Shown here: one piece after another, positions 8,315 to 15,490 of the stretch
Numbering within the stretch: the stretch's first letter is position 1
How the letters are laid out: each line of letters starts with the position of its first letter
Source of the DNA: Leadbetterella sp964489955
GTDB lineage: Bacteria > Bacteroidota > Bacteroidia > Cytophagales > Spirosomataceae
NCBI GenBank assembly: GCA_964489955.1
Contig: CAZBAV010000012.1
Coordinates: 12,438-76,437 of the forward strand
Direction of reading: 5' to 3'
Length of the DNA: 64,000 nt
Translations under genes and position numbers: made by a program
The notes under the pieces: generated by a model
The model's database searches: none
Seen by the model: only the letters and a program-made list of their open reading frames with translations
Told to the model about the DNA's origin: nothing

Positions 8315-9217
8315 TTAAGCCTCCGTTCCGTCTGTAGCCGCAGCATCTTCAGAAACAGGTGTTGCTTCAGCGGCAGGAGCTTCTTCAGTAGCTACCTCAG
8401 CAGTAGCGTCTTCTGTTTTCACTCTTTTTCTTTTTCCGCTATCTTCTCTATTTACTACTTCTTTTGCTGTATCTACAGCCCTTTTAGCATCTTCCTCTTC
8501 TTGTAAAGCAGCATTTTCTTTATCTGTCTTTCTTTCAAGGATACCTTCTTCTAGAGACTTACCGATAGCAAGGGTAATCAATGAGATTGATTTGTACGCA
8601 TCATCATTAGCAGGGATTGCAAAGTCTACTACCTCTGGGTTAGAGTTAGTATCACACATTGCAACTACTGGAATGCCTAATCTTTTTGCTTCAGCTATAG
8701 CTAGGTGTTCTCTTTTGATGTCAACAACAAAGAGGGCTGCTGGAAGTCTGTTCAGGTCAGTAACACCGCCTAGAAGTTTTTCCAATTTAGTTTTTTCACG
8801 ACCTAACATCAATTTTTCTCTCTTAGCGATGTTTTTCGCAGTTTCTTCATCACCTAACATCTTCTCGATGTTCTGAAGTTTTTTAAGAGATTTTTTGATT
8901 GTAGCGAAGTTGGTAAGCATACCACCTAACCATCTTTCTGTTACGAAAGGCATTTTCAAGCGTCTTGCTTCTTCAGAAACAATTTCTTGTGCTTGTTTTT
9001 TAGTAGCTACAAACATCACTTTACGTCCAGAACGAACCACACCTTTTAAGAAGGCTTGTGCTGCATCTAATCCGGAAAGAGATTTGTTAAGGTCAATGAT
9101 ATGTATTCCGTTTTTCTCCATGAAGATATACGGAGCCATTCTTGGATCCCATTTACGGGTAAGGTGTCCAAAGTGTACACCAGCGTCCAATAGGTCTTTG
9201 TACTGTACTTGTGCCAT
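8315..9217 (-). CDS. rpsB: 30S ribosomal protein S2
   Basis: S2 of the small ribosomal subunit. Typical sequences are LLDAGVHFGHLTRKWDPRM near the N-terminus, IHIIDLNKS, WLGGMLTNFATIKKS and PVVAMCDTNSNPE. The conserved body ends near residue 230. About 70 further residues form a low-complexity tail, first Lys/Arg/Glu-rich and then Ala/Glu/Thr-rich and acidic. Extended acidic S2 tails occur in several Bacteroidota. The upstream gap of 91 bp contains a strong hairpin (9260-9287). Confidence 0.97.
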   Translation of the reverse strand: MAQVQYKDLLDAGVHFGHLTRKWDPRMAPYIFMEKNGIHIIDLNKSLSGLDAAQAFLKGVVRSGRKVMFVATKKQAQEIVSEEARRLKMPFVTERWLGGMLTNFATIKKSLKKLQNIEKMLGDEETAKNIAKREKLMLGREKTKLEKLLGGVTDLNRLPAALFVVDIKREHLAIAEAKRLGIPVVAMCDTNSNPEVVDFAIPANDDAYKSISLITLAIGKSLEEGILERKTDKENAALQEEEDAKRAVDTAKEVVNREDSGKRKRVKTEDATAEVATEEAPAAEATPVSEDAAATDGTEA

Positions 9218-9259
9218 TAGAAATGTTTTAAAATGTAATAAATATATAAATTAAGCAGC

Positions 9260-9287
9260 ACGGGACATCGGGCACGATAAGCCCCGT
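9260..9287 (-). promoter_or_regulatory. Structured rpsI-rpsB intercistronic element
   Basis: On the minus strand an outer stem ACGGG/CCCGT encloses an inner stem ATCG/CGAT; an alternative GGGC/GCCC pairing overlaps it. It has no U-run, so it is not a simple terminator. Position in the rpsB 5' untranslated region suggests a ribosomal-protein binding site or an RNA processing site. Function is inferred from position and structure only. Confidence 0.45.
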
Positions 9288-9308
9288 CTGGACAAAATAC
9301 TTGTAATA

Positions 9309-9695
9309 TTAACGTTTTGAGAACTGGAATCTCTTACGTGCTTTCCTACGACCGTACTTCTTACGCTCAACCATTCTTGAGTCACGAGTAAGGAATCCTT
9401 CTTTTTTCAATGGAGGACGGTTTTCTGAATCTACCTCACATAAAGCCCTAGAAATGGCCATACGGATAGCTTCTGCCTGTCCTGATATACCACCACCTCT
9501 AACATTTACTTTAATATCGTATTTTCCTTCGCCATTTGTAAGACCAAACGGTTGGTTAAGAACGATTTGTAGTACTTCTGTTGGGAAGTAATTGGCCATT
9601 TCACGACCATTTACGGTGATATCGCCTTTGCCTGATTGTAAATAAATACGGGCTACGGCTGTTTTTCTTCTACCTACAGTGTTAATTACCTGCAT
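9309..9695 (-). CDS. rpsI: 30S ribosomal protein S9
   Basis: S9 of the 30S subunit, 128 residues. Diagnostic sequences are VGRRKTAVARIYL at the N-terminus, VRGGGISGQAEAIRMAISRAL in the centre, and the basic tail RMVERKKYGRRKARKRFQFSKR-type end that reaches the P-site tRNA. It follows rplM by 30 bp, the near-universal rplM-rpsI pairing. Confidence 0.98.
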   Translation of the reverse strand: MQVINTVGRRKTAVARIYLQSGKGDITVNGREMANYFPTEVLQIVLNQPFGLTNGEGKYDIKVNVRGGGISGQAEAIRMAISRALCEVDSENRPPLKKEGFLTRDSRMVERKKYGRRKARKRFQFSKR

Positions 9696-9725
9696 CTTAT
9701 ATCGAATAATTTAGGTTCTAAATAA

Positions 9726-10169
9726 TTAAAGTTCCACTTTTGATGGATTCTGTGCTTGGTGAGGATGCTCAGCTCCTGCATACACATATAAATTTCTATA
9801 AAGCTGACTTCCAAGTCTGTTTTTAGGAAGCATACCTTTAATAGCCATTTCTACCACCTTTCTACCGTCTTTTGCAAGAACCTCTTTGGCTGTAGCAAAA
9901 CGCTGTCCACCTGGGTGTCCTGTATGGCGGGTGTAAACTTTATCAGTTAGTTTTTTGCCCGTCAAACGTATTTTCTCAGCGTTGATTACGATTACGTTGT
10001 CACCACAGTCTGAGTTAGGAGTGAAAGAAGGCTTGTTCTTACCTCTCAAAATGTTCACTATCTGGCTAGAAAAACGACCCAAGATTTGGTTACTGGCATC
10101 AATAACCACCCAGTTTTTCTCAGCATTCTTACGGTTTACAGAAACCGTCCTATAACTTAATTGATCCAC
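9726..10169 (-). CDS. rplM: 50S ribosomal protein L13
   Basis: L13, an early 50S assembly protein, 147 residues. WVVIDASNQILGRFSSQI, YTRHTGHPGG and MLPKNRLGSQLYRNLYVY are typical. The start must be the GTG at 10169: reading upstream in frame there is one CTC codon and then TAA. A non-ATG start here may limit translation. It is the first gene of the operon, behind a leader of about 200 nt. Confidence 0.97.
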   Translation of the reverse strand: MDQLSYRTVSVNRKNAEKNWVVIDASNQILGRFSSQIVNILRGKNKPSFTPNSDCGDNVIVINAEKIRLTGKKLTDKVYTRHTGHPGGQRFATAKEVLAKDGRKVVEMAIKGMLPKNRLGSQLYRNLYVYAGAEHPHQAQNPSKVEL

Positions 10170-10379
10170 GAGTTAATTTTTTTTACGTTTATTTACTGTT
10201 TTTAAGTACGCTAAAAATCCGAGAATTACCCAATCATCTACGGCTTTAGTTTACTTATTTTCTCTAATTATAAGGTGCTAATTATAAGCACATAAGATCT
10301 TCCGGAATTAAAGATCTTTCATATAATTTACATAGGCCAAGATAACACGGGCAGCATTATCTGGCGGTATTTGGGGCTG
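10170..10379 (-). promoter_or_regulatory. Long structured leader of the rplM operon
   Basis: This is the rest of the 341-bp gap between rplM and the divergent hypothetical gene; I see no gene in it. The predicted transcript start is near 10375, leaving about 200 nt of untranslated leader. It holds an AGATAA/TTATCT hairpin, two AGATCT palindromes, a GTGCT/AGCAC hairpin (10275-10291) and a direct repeat CTAATTATAAG (10264-10274 and 10278-10288). Such length and structure before rplM suggest autoregulation by L13 or another operon product. That is inference. Confidence 0.45.
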
Positions 10380-10409
10380 CAAAGTTAAGAAAAATATTCG
10401 GTACACAAA
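10380..10409 (-). promoter_or_regulatory. Promoter of the rplM-rpsI-rpsB-tsf operon
   Basis: Read on the minus strand this is TTTG (10406-10409), an 18-bp spacer, then TAACTTTG (10380-10387), a perfect match to the Bacteroidota TTTG/TAnnTTTG promoter. It is the best promoter in the window and supports the phylum assignment. Confidence 0.85.
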
Positions 10410-10510
10410 ATATTTTTATAGAAATAAAGTGCTAGAAACTAAGAGTGTAACTAAACTTTCGGCTTGAATTACTTAATTTATCTATTTTTATACAATTGCA
10501 TTGACACGAA

Positions 10511-11035
10511 ATGAAAACAAAAACCATATTACTGCTAATATTTTTGATTCTTATTGCTGCGTTTGCAATTATAGCATTGATACCGACTGACAATTCTGAT
10601 GTCAGTACTAAATATTTGAAAACTTCTAAAACCAATGATAGAGAAAAACTTAAAGAAATTGGAGTAAAAGAGTTGTTTGATCATTATAGAACGAGTGATA
10701 AAAATAGAACATATTATGAGGTAGTTTCCTTTCCTGGAAATGGTGCTAGTTTTATTTTAAATTATAATAAAGATGACGAAAGATTAACCGTCTGTCTTGA
10801 TCTTGGCAGTGGCTGGTCTTATCAATTTGAAGAGATAACAGAAAGAGATTTGGAGGAGTTTGTTTTAAAGAAATTTAATGTAGTTGATTTCCATATTCTT
10901 AACTCTCTTATTGAGGGAAATGCCGTTCTTGTAAACGACAGTACCTATAGTATAAATGGTAAAATACTAAAAAGTGTCATTATCTATGAAAATTGGATAT
11001 TCCCTAAGACAAACGGGAGTCCAGCAGGGTTTTGA
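10511..11035 (+). CDS. Hypothetical membrane-anchored protein
   Basis: A 174-residue protein with an N-terminal hydrophobic helix (residues 5-25), either an uncleaved signal anchor or a signal peptide without an obvious cleavage site, followed by a soluble domain with mixed strands. I recognise no family. It is divergent from rplM and is followed by a gene-poor stretch before the trp attenuator. Its base composition is more AT-rich than that of the flanking housekeeping genes, which would suit an accessory gene. Confidence 0.6.
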   Translation: MKTKTILLLIFLILIAAFAIIALIPTDNSDVSTKYLKTSKTNDREKLKEIGVKELFDHYRTSDKNRTYYEVVSFPGNGASFILNYNKDDERLTVCLDLGSGWSYQFEEITERDLEEFVLKKFNVVDFHILNSLIEGNAVLVNDSTYSINGKILKSVIIYENWIFPKTNGSPAGF

Positions 11036-11089
11036 TAATTGAGAGTATTTAACTTCCAAATAATTTTCTGCATCTGTTGAGTACTCTAG

Positions 11090-11263
11090 ATTTTAGAGAA
11101 TGTTTATTCTATTTTTACTGCTGATTTTGCGGATATTTCTGTCGTCAATAGTTTTTGTTCACAGAGTGCGGTAGGAAACACGATAAGAGCTTATGATGAT
11201 TCTGTTTATCTTATTACAAATGAATTTTTATTGAAAAATTGGATAGACTCCCTTATCAAGTAA
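11090..11263 (+). pseudogene. Possible decayed reading frame without a start codon
   Basis: The frame is open from a TAG at 11087-11089 to a TAA at 11261-11263 but has no usable start codon. The translation looks protein-like (ILENVYSIFTADFADISVV and, near the end, ITNEFLLKNWIDSLIK). It may be the tail of a deleted gene, possibly related to the hypothetical protein just upstream. Chance is a real alternative. The rest of 11036-11305 shows nothing. Confidence 0.25.
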
Positions 11264-11305
11264 TATCAAGAATACCTAATCATAAAGAAAAAACATTTGT
11301 CTTTC

Positions 11306-11335
11306 TTTTATTTCTCAAAATCCTTTCTACATTTG
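11306..11335 (+). promoter_or_regulatory. Promoter of the trpEG operon
   Basis: TACATTTG at 11328-11335 is a perfect TAnnTTTG -7 element. TTTT at 11306-11309, 18 bp upstream, is a near match to the TTTG -33 box. Transcription would begin at about 11339-11340, on or next to the ATG of the leader peptide, so the mRNA would be leaderless. Confidence 0.6.
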
Positions 11336-11339
11336 TGCA

Positions 11340-11396
11340 ATGAAATTTACAAACAACATAGCAGCTAACTGGTGGCGTTCATCTCAAATGAGTTGA
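11340..11396 (+). CDS. trpL: trp operon leader peptide
   Basis: An 18-codon reading frame encoding MKFTNNIAANWWRSSQMS, with tandem TGG codons at 11370-11375, followed by a terminator and then trpE. This is the classic arrangement of a tryptophan attenuator: low charged tRNA-Trp stalls the ribosome on the two Trp codons. The start coincides with the predicted transcription start, so translation is probably leaderless. Too short for ordinary gene callers. Confidence 0.88.
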   Translation: MKFTNNIAANWWRSSQMS

Positions 11397-11464
11397 ACAA
11401 GATAGCTATGTGGTTTTAAGATATACTGTAAGGCTTGCTGTTCAACTCAGCAAGCCTTTTTTTG
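11377..11464 (+). promoter_or_regulatory. trp attenuator: competing antiterminator and terminator
   Basis: Three mutually exclusive structures are visible. Region 1 (11377-11385) pairs with region 2 (11390-11398), GTTCA/TGAAC plus CTC/GAG with one mismatch. Region 2 extended by one base (11389-11398, TGAGTTGAAC) is a perfect 10-bp complement of 11440-11449. The terminator is a perfect 11-bp stem (11430-11440 with 11448-11458, AAGGCTTGCTG and its complement) followed by seven T. The antiterminator takes bases 11440 and 11448-11449 from the terminator. A ribosome stalled on TGG-TGG would cover region 1 and free region 2, so tryptophan starvation turns trpEG on. Confidence 0.88.
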
Positions 11465-11588
11465 TTTTTGACAGTTTTGCTGGTAAGTTTCGAGCTATTG
11501 CTCTCACTTATAATGGAACAGAGAAAAGAATATTAATTAGAAGAACTAATGTAACATCGAGCGAAGTAGAGGTGAACACCAAAATATT

Positions 11589-13010
11589 ATGAAATTTAAA
11601 ATTACTACCCGCAGCAAACGCCTTTTGGCTGACACACTTACTCCCGTAAGCATTTTCTTGCGGATTAGAGAGCAGTTTCCGCTTTCAGTAATTCTGGAAA
11701 GTGCAGATTATCATGCTATGCACAACAGCTTTAGCTACATAGCCTGTGACCCGGTGGCGTCGATTTCAATAGACAGAGGTATCATCAGTCAGGTTTTTCC
11801 GAACGGAGAAAGAAAAACGTATCCACTGGACAGGAAAAAAGATGCGGTAAAAGTGCTGCAGACATTTGCCTCTAAATTTGTACATGACGATTTGGGATTG
11901 GGTTTTATATCAAACGGTATGTTTGGTCATATTACTTATGATGCCGTGCAGTATTTTGAAGATATTGAGCTCCAGGAAAAGAAAGAAGAAAATTATATTC
12001 CGGATATCAAGTACTGTATTTACCGGTATGTGATAGCCATTAACCACTTCAAAAATGAACTTTACCTTTTTGAGCATACCTATACGGAAGAAGGCAAAGA
12101 GCCTGAACCTATAGCAGACGGATTGGAGACGCTGGAGTTCTTTGTGAAAAATCCCAAAAGAGCCTCTTCAGACTTTAAAGTCACGGGTGAAGAAGAAACT
12201 AACATTCAGGATGACCGTATGCGTGAGATTGTAAATCAATGTATAAAGCATTGTTTACGCGGTGATGTGTTCCAGATAGTGCCGTCCCGTAGGTATTCAC
12301 GCACTTTCTCCGGGGATGATTTTAATGTGTATCGTGCATTAAGGAGTGTAAATCCATCTCCTTATTTGTTTTATTTTGACGGTGGTGATTACCGTATTTT
12401 TGGTTCAAGCCCAGAGAAACAGATTTTTATAAAGGATGGTGTGGCCGAGATTCATCCGATAGCTGGAACATTCAGACGTACGGGAAATGACCAACACGAC
12501 CGTCAACTGGCACTTGATTTACATGCAGATCCGAAGGAATCAGCAGAACATGTTATGCTGGTAGATTTAGCTAGAAATGATTTGTCTAGAAATGCAAACC
12601 ATGTAGAAGTAGAGGTTTTTAAAGAAGTCCAGTTTTATAGTCATGTAATCCATTTGGTTTCTAAAGTTACTGCCCAGATGGAAGAAGGAGTGAATCCTTT
12701 GCAACTGGTGGCCGACACTTTTCCGGCCGGAACGCTATCGGGTTCACCAAAGCACAATGCCATGAGCATCATCAATAAACTGGAACCGAACAATCGTGGC
12801 ATTTACGGCGGAGCTATTGGGTTTATGGATTTTAACGGCAATTTTAATCATGCCATAGCCATCCGTACGTTCTTAAGTAAGGATAAAACTCTATATTATC
12901 AAGCTGGAATGGGAGTGGTGGCCAAGTCTAATGTGGACAGCGAGATGAACGAAATTCACCTGAAATTGGGGGCTTTGAGAAAGGCCATAGAAATGGCGGA
13001 GGAGATATAA
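11589..13010 (+). CDS. trpE: Anthranilate synthase component I
   Basis: The large subunit converts chorismate to anthranilate with ammonia supplied by TrpG, the first step of tryptophan synthesis. It has 473 residues. The N-terminal domain carries ILESAD, the equivalent of the LLES motif of the tryptophan feedback site. The chorismate-binding domain shows IHPIAGTFRRTG, HVMLVDLARNDLSR, FPAGTLSGSPKHNAM and GIYGGAIGFMDFNG. The Trp-Trp attenuator upstream settles trpE over pabB. A trpG gene follows 56 bp downstream; trpDCFBA are not in the window. Confidence 0.96.
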   Translation: MKFKITTRSKRLLADTLTPVSIFLRIREQFPLSVILESADYHAMHNSFSYIACDPVASISIDRGIISQVFPNGERKTYPLDRKKDAVKVLQTFASKFVHDDLGLGFISNGMFGHITYDAVQYFEDIELQEKKEENYIPDIKYCIYRYVIAINHFKNELYLFEHTYTEEGKEPEPIADGLETLEFFVKNPKRASSDFKVTGEEETNIQDDRMREIVNQCIKHCLRGDVFQIVPSRRYSRTFSGDDFNVYRALRSVNPSPYLFYFDGGDYRIFGSSPEKQIFIKDGVAEIHPIAGTFRRTGNDQHDRQLALDLHADPKESAEHVMLVDLARNDLSRNANHVEVEVFKEVQFYSHVIHLVSKVTAQMEEGVNPLQLVADTFPAGTLSGSPKHNAMSIINKLEPNNRGIYGGAIGFMDFNGNFNHAIAIRTFLSKDKTLYYQAGMGVVAKSNVDSEMNEIHLKLGALRKAIEMAEEI

Positions 13011-13066
13011 TCACTAAAATATTTTGGCTGAAACAAATAAAAGCTGACAGCTCAACACTCTTAAAA

Positions 13067-13633
13067 ATGAAAATACTAGTTCTAGATAATTATGACTCTT
13101 TTGTATACAATCTGGTATACATTCTGAAACAATTAGGTACTCAGGTAGACGTCTTCCGTAACGATAAAATTGCACTAGAAGACGTAAAAAAATATGATAA
13201 AATACTTCTCTCTCCAGGTCCGGGAATACCTGAGGAGGCAGGAATAATGATGGATTTGCTGAAAGAATACAAAGAAACCAAAAGCATTTTTGGAGTTTGT
13301 TTGGGTCATCAAGCCATTGGTGAAGCCTTTGGAGCAAAGCTTGAAAATATGGGGGAAGTGCTCCACGGTGTAACCACACCTTGTATAGTGAAAGATAGCA
13401 ACGAACTACTTTTTCAAGGAATCCCTGAGTACTTTAATGTTTGTCGTTATCATTCTTGGACAGTTGTTCCAGAGTCTTACCCTGCTGACTTAAAGATAAC
13501 GGCAATAGATGAAAAAGGTAATTCAATGGCTGAAGCCCACAGTAAGTACGATGTGCGTGGGGTACAGTTTCACCCGGAAGCTTACCTCACAGAACATGGA
13601 GTGAAAATGGTGGAGAATTGGGTGAGGGGTTAA
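13067..13633 (+). CDS. trpG: Anthranilate synthase component II (glutamine amidotransferase)
   Basis: The glutaminase subunit that feeds ammonia to TrpE. It is a class I amidotransferase of 188 residues with DNYDSFVYNL at the start, the oxyanion-loop SPGPGIP, the nucleophile motif GVCLGHQAIGEAFG, and GVQFHPEA with the His and Glu of the triad. It is not fused to trpD. Its TAA directly abuts the stop codon of the convergent DUF4256 gene, with no spacer. Confidence 0.95.
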   Translation: MKILVLDNYDSFVYNLVYILKQLGTQVDVFRNDKIALEDVKKYDKILLSPGPGIPEEAGIMMDLLKEYKETKSIFGVCLGHQAIGEAFGAKLENMGEVLHGVTTPCIVKDSNELLFQGIPEYFNVCRYHSWTVVPESYPADLKITAIDEKGNSMAEAHSKYDVRGVQFHPEAYLTEHGVKMVENWVRG

Positions 13634-13649
13634 TTACACCCTCACTTTT
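13622..13649. terminator. Hairpin across the trpG / DUF4256 stop-codon junction
   Basis: GTGAGGG (13622-13628) pairs with CCCTCAC (13639-13645), followed on the plus strand by TTTTCC. The stem is built from the last codons of both convergent genes. The U-run is short, so it is only a probable terminator of the trp transcript. Confidence 0.5.
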
Positions 13650-14182
13650 CCTCTGTAGGCTCTTGCACCATAATAGGATTCGGCACCGTTGTGATAAATA
13701 AACACACGGCCAAAACGGTAGTCGCCAAATATGGCTCCACCTAGTTTTCTTACATCTAATGGGGTTTGTAGCCAGGAAGAAGTTTTAGTGTCAAAAGTGC
13801 CTAGAGTTTGGAGTTTTAGGTATTCAACTTCCGTGAGGAGCTCTACACCTACTTCTGCAGCGTGACCTATAGCACTGTTTTTGGGTTTATGCTCCTTGCG
13901 AGATTCCAAAGCTTCTTCGTCATAACAATAACTTCTCCGACCTTTGGGAGTTTCCTTTGAGCAGTCATAGAAAATATATTCTCCATGTTCAAAACCAACC
14001 ACATCGGGTTCGCCTTCTGTTTCTTCCATTTCGTTAATAGTCCAGAGCTTTTCTGGGTTGGCTTCTAACTTTTTCTGAACTTCAGACCAAGCAAGTCCCT
14101 CGTGTCTGTTCATGTTTTTCTCAAAGCGGGTTTTGAGAATTTTAAAAAGTTCGTCTTTTCTTTCTTCGGGTAATTTTTTCAT
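13634..14182 (-). CDS. DUF4256 family protein
   Basis: A 182-residue soluble protein whose sequence (FEKNMNRHEGLAWSEVQKKL, LWTINEMEETEGEPDVVGF, KPKNSAIGHAAEVGVELL, DVRKLGGAIFGDYRFGRVF) matches my memory of the DUF4256 family, which has no known function. It is the last gene of the leftward ArsR operon, 40 bp after the DoxX-like gene, and may respond to the same signal. Its stop abuts that of trpG. Confidence 0.8.
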   Translation of the reverse strand: MKKLPEERKDELFKILKTRFEKNMNRHEGLAWSEVQKKLEANPEKLWTINEMEETEGEPDVVGFEHGEYIFYDCSKETPKGRRSYCYDEEALESRKEHKPKNSAIGHAAEVGVELLTEVEYLKLQTLGTFDTKTSSWLQTPLDVRKLGGAIFGDYRFGRVFIYHNGAESYYGARAYRGKVRV

Positions 14183-14222
14183 CAGATTTGTAATTAATAA
14201 TAGCTGAAGAACTTAGGGCTTC

Positions 14223-14594
14223 TTAAGATAATTTTAGTTTTTGCGGTCTGAAATACCAAGAAATTATAGTTAAGGCGAGCAGCAAAGTTGCAGGTAAGGA
14301 TTCTGAAATAGGGTCGCCCATAAATAAATGTGACACAATAGCCCCCGAAGATACAAAAAAGAATCCTGAATATGCCCATTCTTTGATCAAGGGATATCGA
14401 GGTAAAAGTAAAGCAACCACTCCGAATAGTTTCCACACGCCAATAATTGTGAGAAAATAAGAAGGATATCCTAAATGCTCCATCATTTTTGTTTCCTCTT
14501 CCATTTTCATGATTTGCACTACACCAGTGGAAGTCATACCCAAAGCCAGCCAAATGGTGGCTATCCAATAAATAATTTTGTTTCTTTTGCTCAT
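14223..14594 (-). CDS. DoxX-like membrane protein
   Basis: A 123-residue protein with four hydrophobic segments and the pattern of small DoxX-like proteins (IYWIATIWLALGMTSTGVVQ, GYPSYFLTIIGVWKLFGVVALL, LIKEWAYSGFFF). The family's function is poorly defined. It overlaps the SRPBCC gene by 4 bp. The ArsR / SRPBCC / DoxX-like trio is a combination seen in many bacterial genomes. Confidence 0.85.
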   Translation of the reverse strand: MSKRNKIIYWIATIWLALGMTSTGVVQIMKMEEETKMMEHLGYPSYFLTIIGVWKLFGVVALLLPRYPLIKEWAYSGFFFVSSGAIVSHLFMGDPISESLPATLLLALTIISWYFRPQKLKLS

Positions 14595-15055
14595 TTTATA
14601 TGTTGTTTCATTGTTTCTTCTAAGCGATCATGAGCCATATTTATACCATAAGTAAATGGTAACTTGAGGATTTCATCCCTCTCTTTTACGGATCTGTATA
14701 GCACATGTATTACAAGAGTACTTTTACCTTCTTCAAGCTCTTCGAAGGAGAGATATTCTAGCTGAGGAGAATAGGGCGTATTTTCCATTTCAAACGTTCG
14801 GACAATTGCTTTGCCTTGTTCAAAACTGTGGATAACACCATTGGCACTAAATAGCAAGTTTCCGTTTGGGCTGCGTGTTTCAAAACGGTAACTTCCGTGA
14901 TTTTTACTTTCGTGTATAAGCACTTTGTTCCCCATCCACTGTTCTATAAGTTCAGGAACGGTGTAGGCTTTGAAAAGTAAGTTTATAGGAAGGTCAAACG
15001 CTCTTCGGATGAATATTTCCTGTTTCCCATCTTCAGCTTCTATCTGTGTTTTCAT
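14591..15055 (-). CDS. SRPBCC (AHSA1-like) domain protein
   Basis: A 154-residue START/Bet v1-like fold protein of the Aha1-C-terminal group. It opens with IFIRRAFDLPINLLFKAYTVPELIEQWMG and continues with the strand pattern YRFETRSPNGNLLFSANGVIHSFEQG. Such proteins bind hydrophobic ligands in a cavity and commonly pair with ArsR regulators, where they may bind the effector. The ligand is unknown. It overlaps arsR by 23 bp at its start and the DoxX gene by 4 bp at its end. Confidence 0.87.
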   Translation of the reverse strand: MKTQIEAEDGKQEIFIRRAFDLPINLLFKAYTVPELIEQWMGNKVLIHESKNHGSYRFETRSPNGNLLFSANGVIHSFEQGKAIVRTFEMENTPYSPQLEYLSFEELEEGKSTLVIHVLYRSVKERDEILKLPFTYGINMAHDRLEETMKQHIK

Positions 15056-15362
15056 AGTTTTTCATTAAGGTTTCCAGTTTGTCAAACCTTTCATCCCACA
15101 TTTTACGGAAAGGCTCAATAAATTCAGCAATTTCTTGCATTTTTGCCATGTTGAGTTCATACCGAATCTCCCTTCCAGCTTGCTCTTTACGAAGCAGTTT
15201 GCATTCGGTAAGGATTTGCAAATGCTTTGAGACCGTAGGTCTTGCGGTGTCAAAATGGGTTGCAATACTTCCGGCAGACATGGCTTGGCTTGCCAGCAAA
15301 ACCAATATAGCTCTGCGTGTGGGGTCGGCTATTGCTTGAAAAACATCTCTTCTTAAATTCAT
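15033..15362 (-). CDS. ArsR-family transcriptional repressor
   Basis: A 109-residue winged-helix regulator: FQAIADPTRRAILVLLASQ, then ATHFDTARPTVSKHLQIL as the helix-turn-helix, and REIRYELNMAKMQEIAEF as the wing. The metal-binding Cys motif of arsenic/cadmium sensors is absent; the single Cys (ECKLL) is not in a site I recognise. It is therefore probably a non-metal member of the SRPBCC-partnered group. It heads its own operon and two similar palindromes cover its promoter and start, so autorepression is likely. Confidence 0.9.
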   Translation of the reverse strand: MNLRRDVFQAIADPTRRAILVLLASQAMSAGSIATHFDTARPTVSKHLQILTECKLLRKEQAGREIRYELNMAKMQEIAEFIEPFRKMWDERFDKLETLMKNYENTDRS

Positions 15363-15367
15363 ATTGA

Positions 15368-15412
15368 AGCCATTTGGCTACAAATATAAATGTAGTCATT
15401 TGACTACGCAAA
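15368..15412 (-). promoter_or_regulatory. arsR promoter with twin palindromic operators
   Basis: On the minus strand the promoter is TTTG (15409-15412), a 20-bp spacer and TATATTTG (15381-15388). A perfect palindrome GTAGTCA-TT-TGACTAC (15392-15407) fills the spacer. A second, AGCCA-TT-TGGCT (15368-15379), covers the predicted start of transcription just ahead of the arsR ATG. Both share the core CATTTG and their centres are 26 bp apart. This is what an autoregulatory ArsR operator pair should look like; that ArsR binds them is inferred. Confidence 0.75.
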
Positions 15413-15490
15413 TGTTTTTTAATAATTTGTACAAGTGCCAAAATGGAAAAACTATCTTATCTTTGTTTATCATTAAGTACTGAAGGATAG

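Noticed and set aside
11410..11592. 60-residue frame ahead of trpE
   Set aside because: It runs through the attenuator terminator and is explained by that structure; the leader peptide at 11340 is the real short gene.
13014..13379. 121-residue minus-strand frame over trpG
   Set aside because: Antisense shadow of trpG with no family features.
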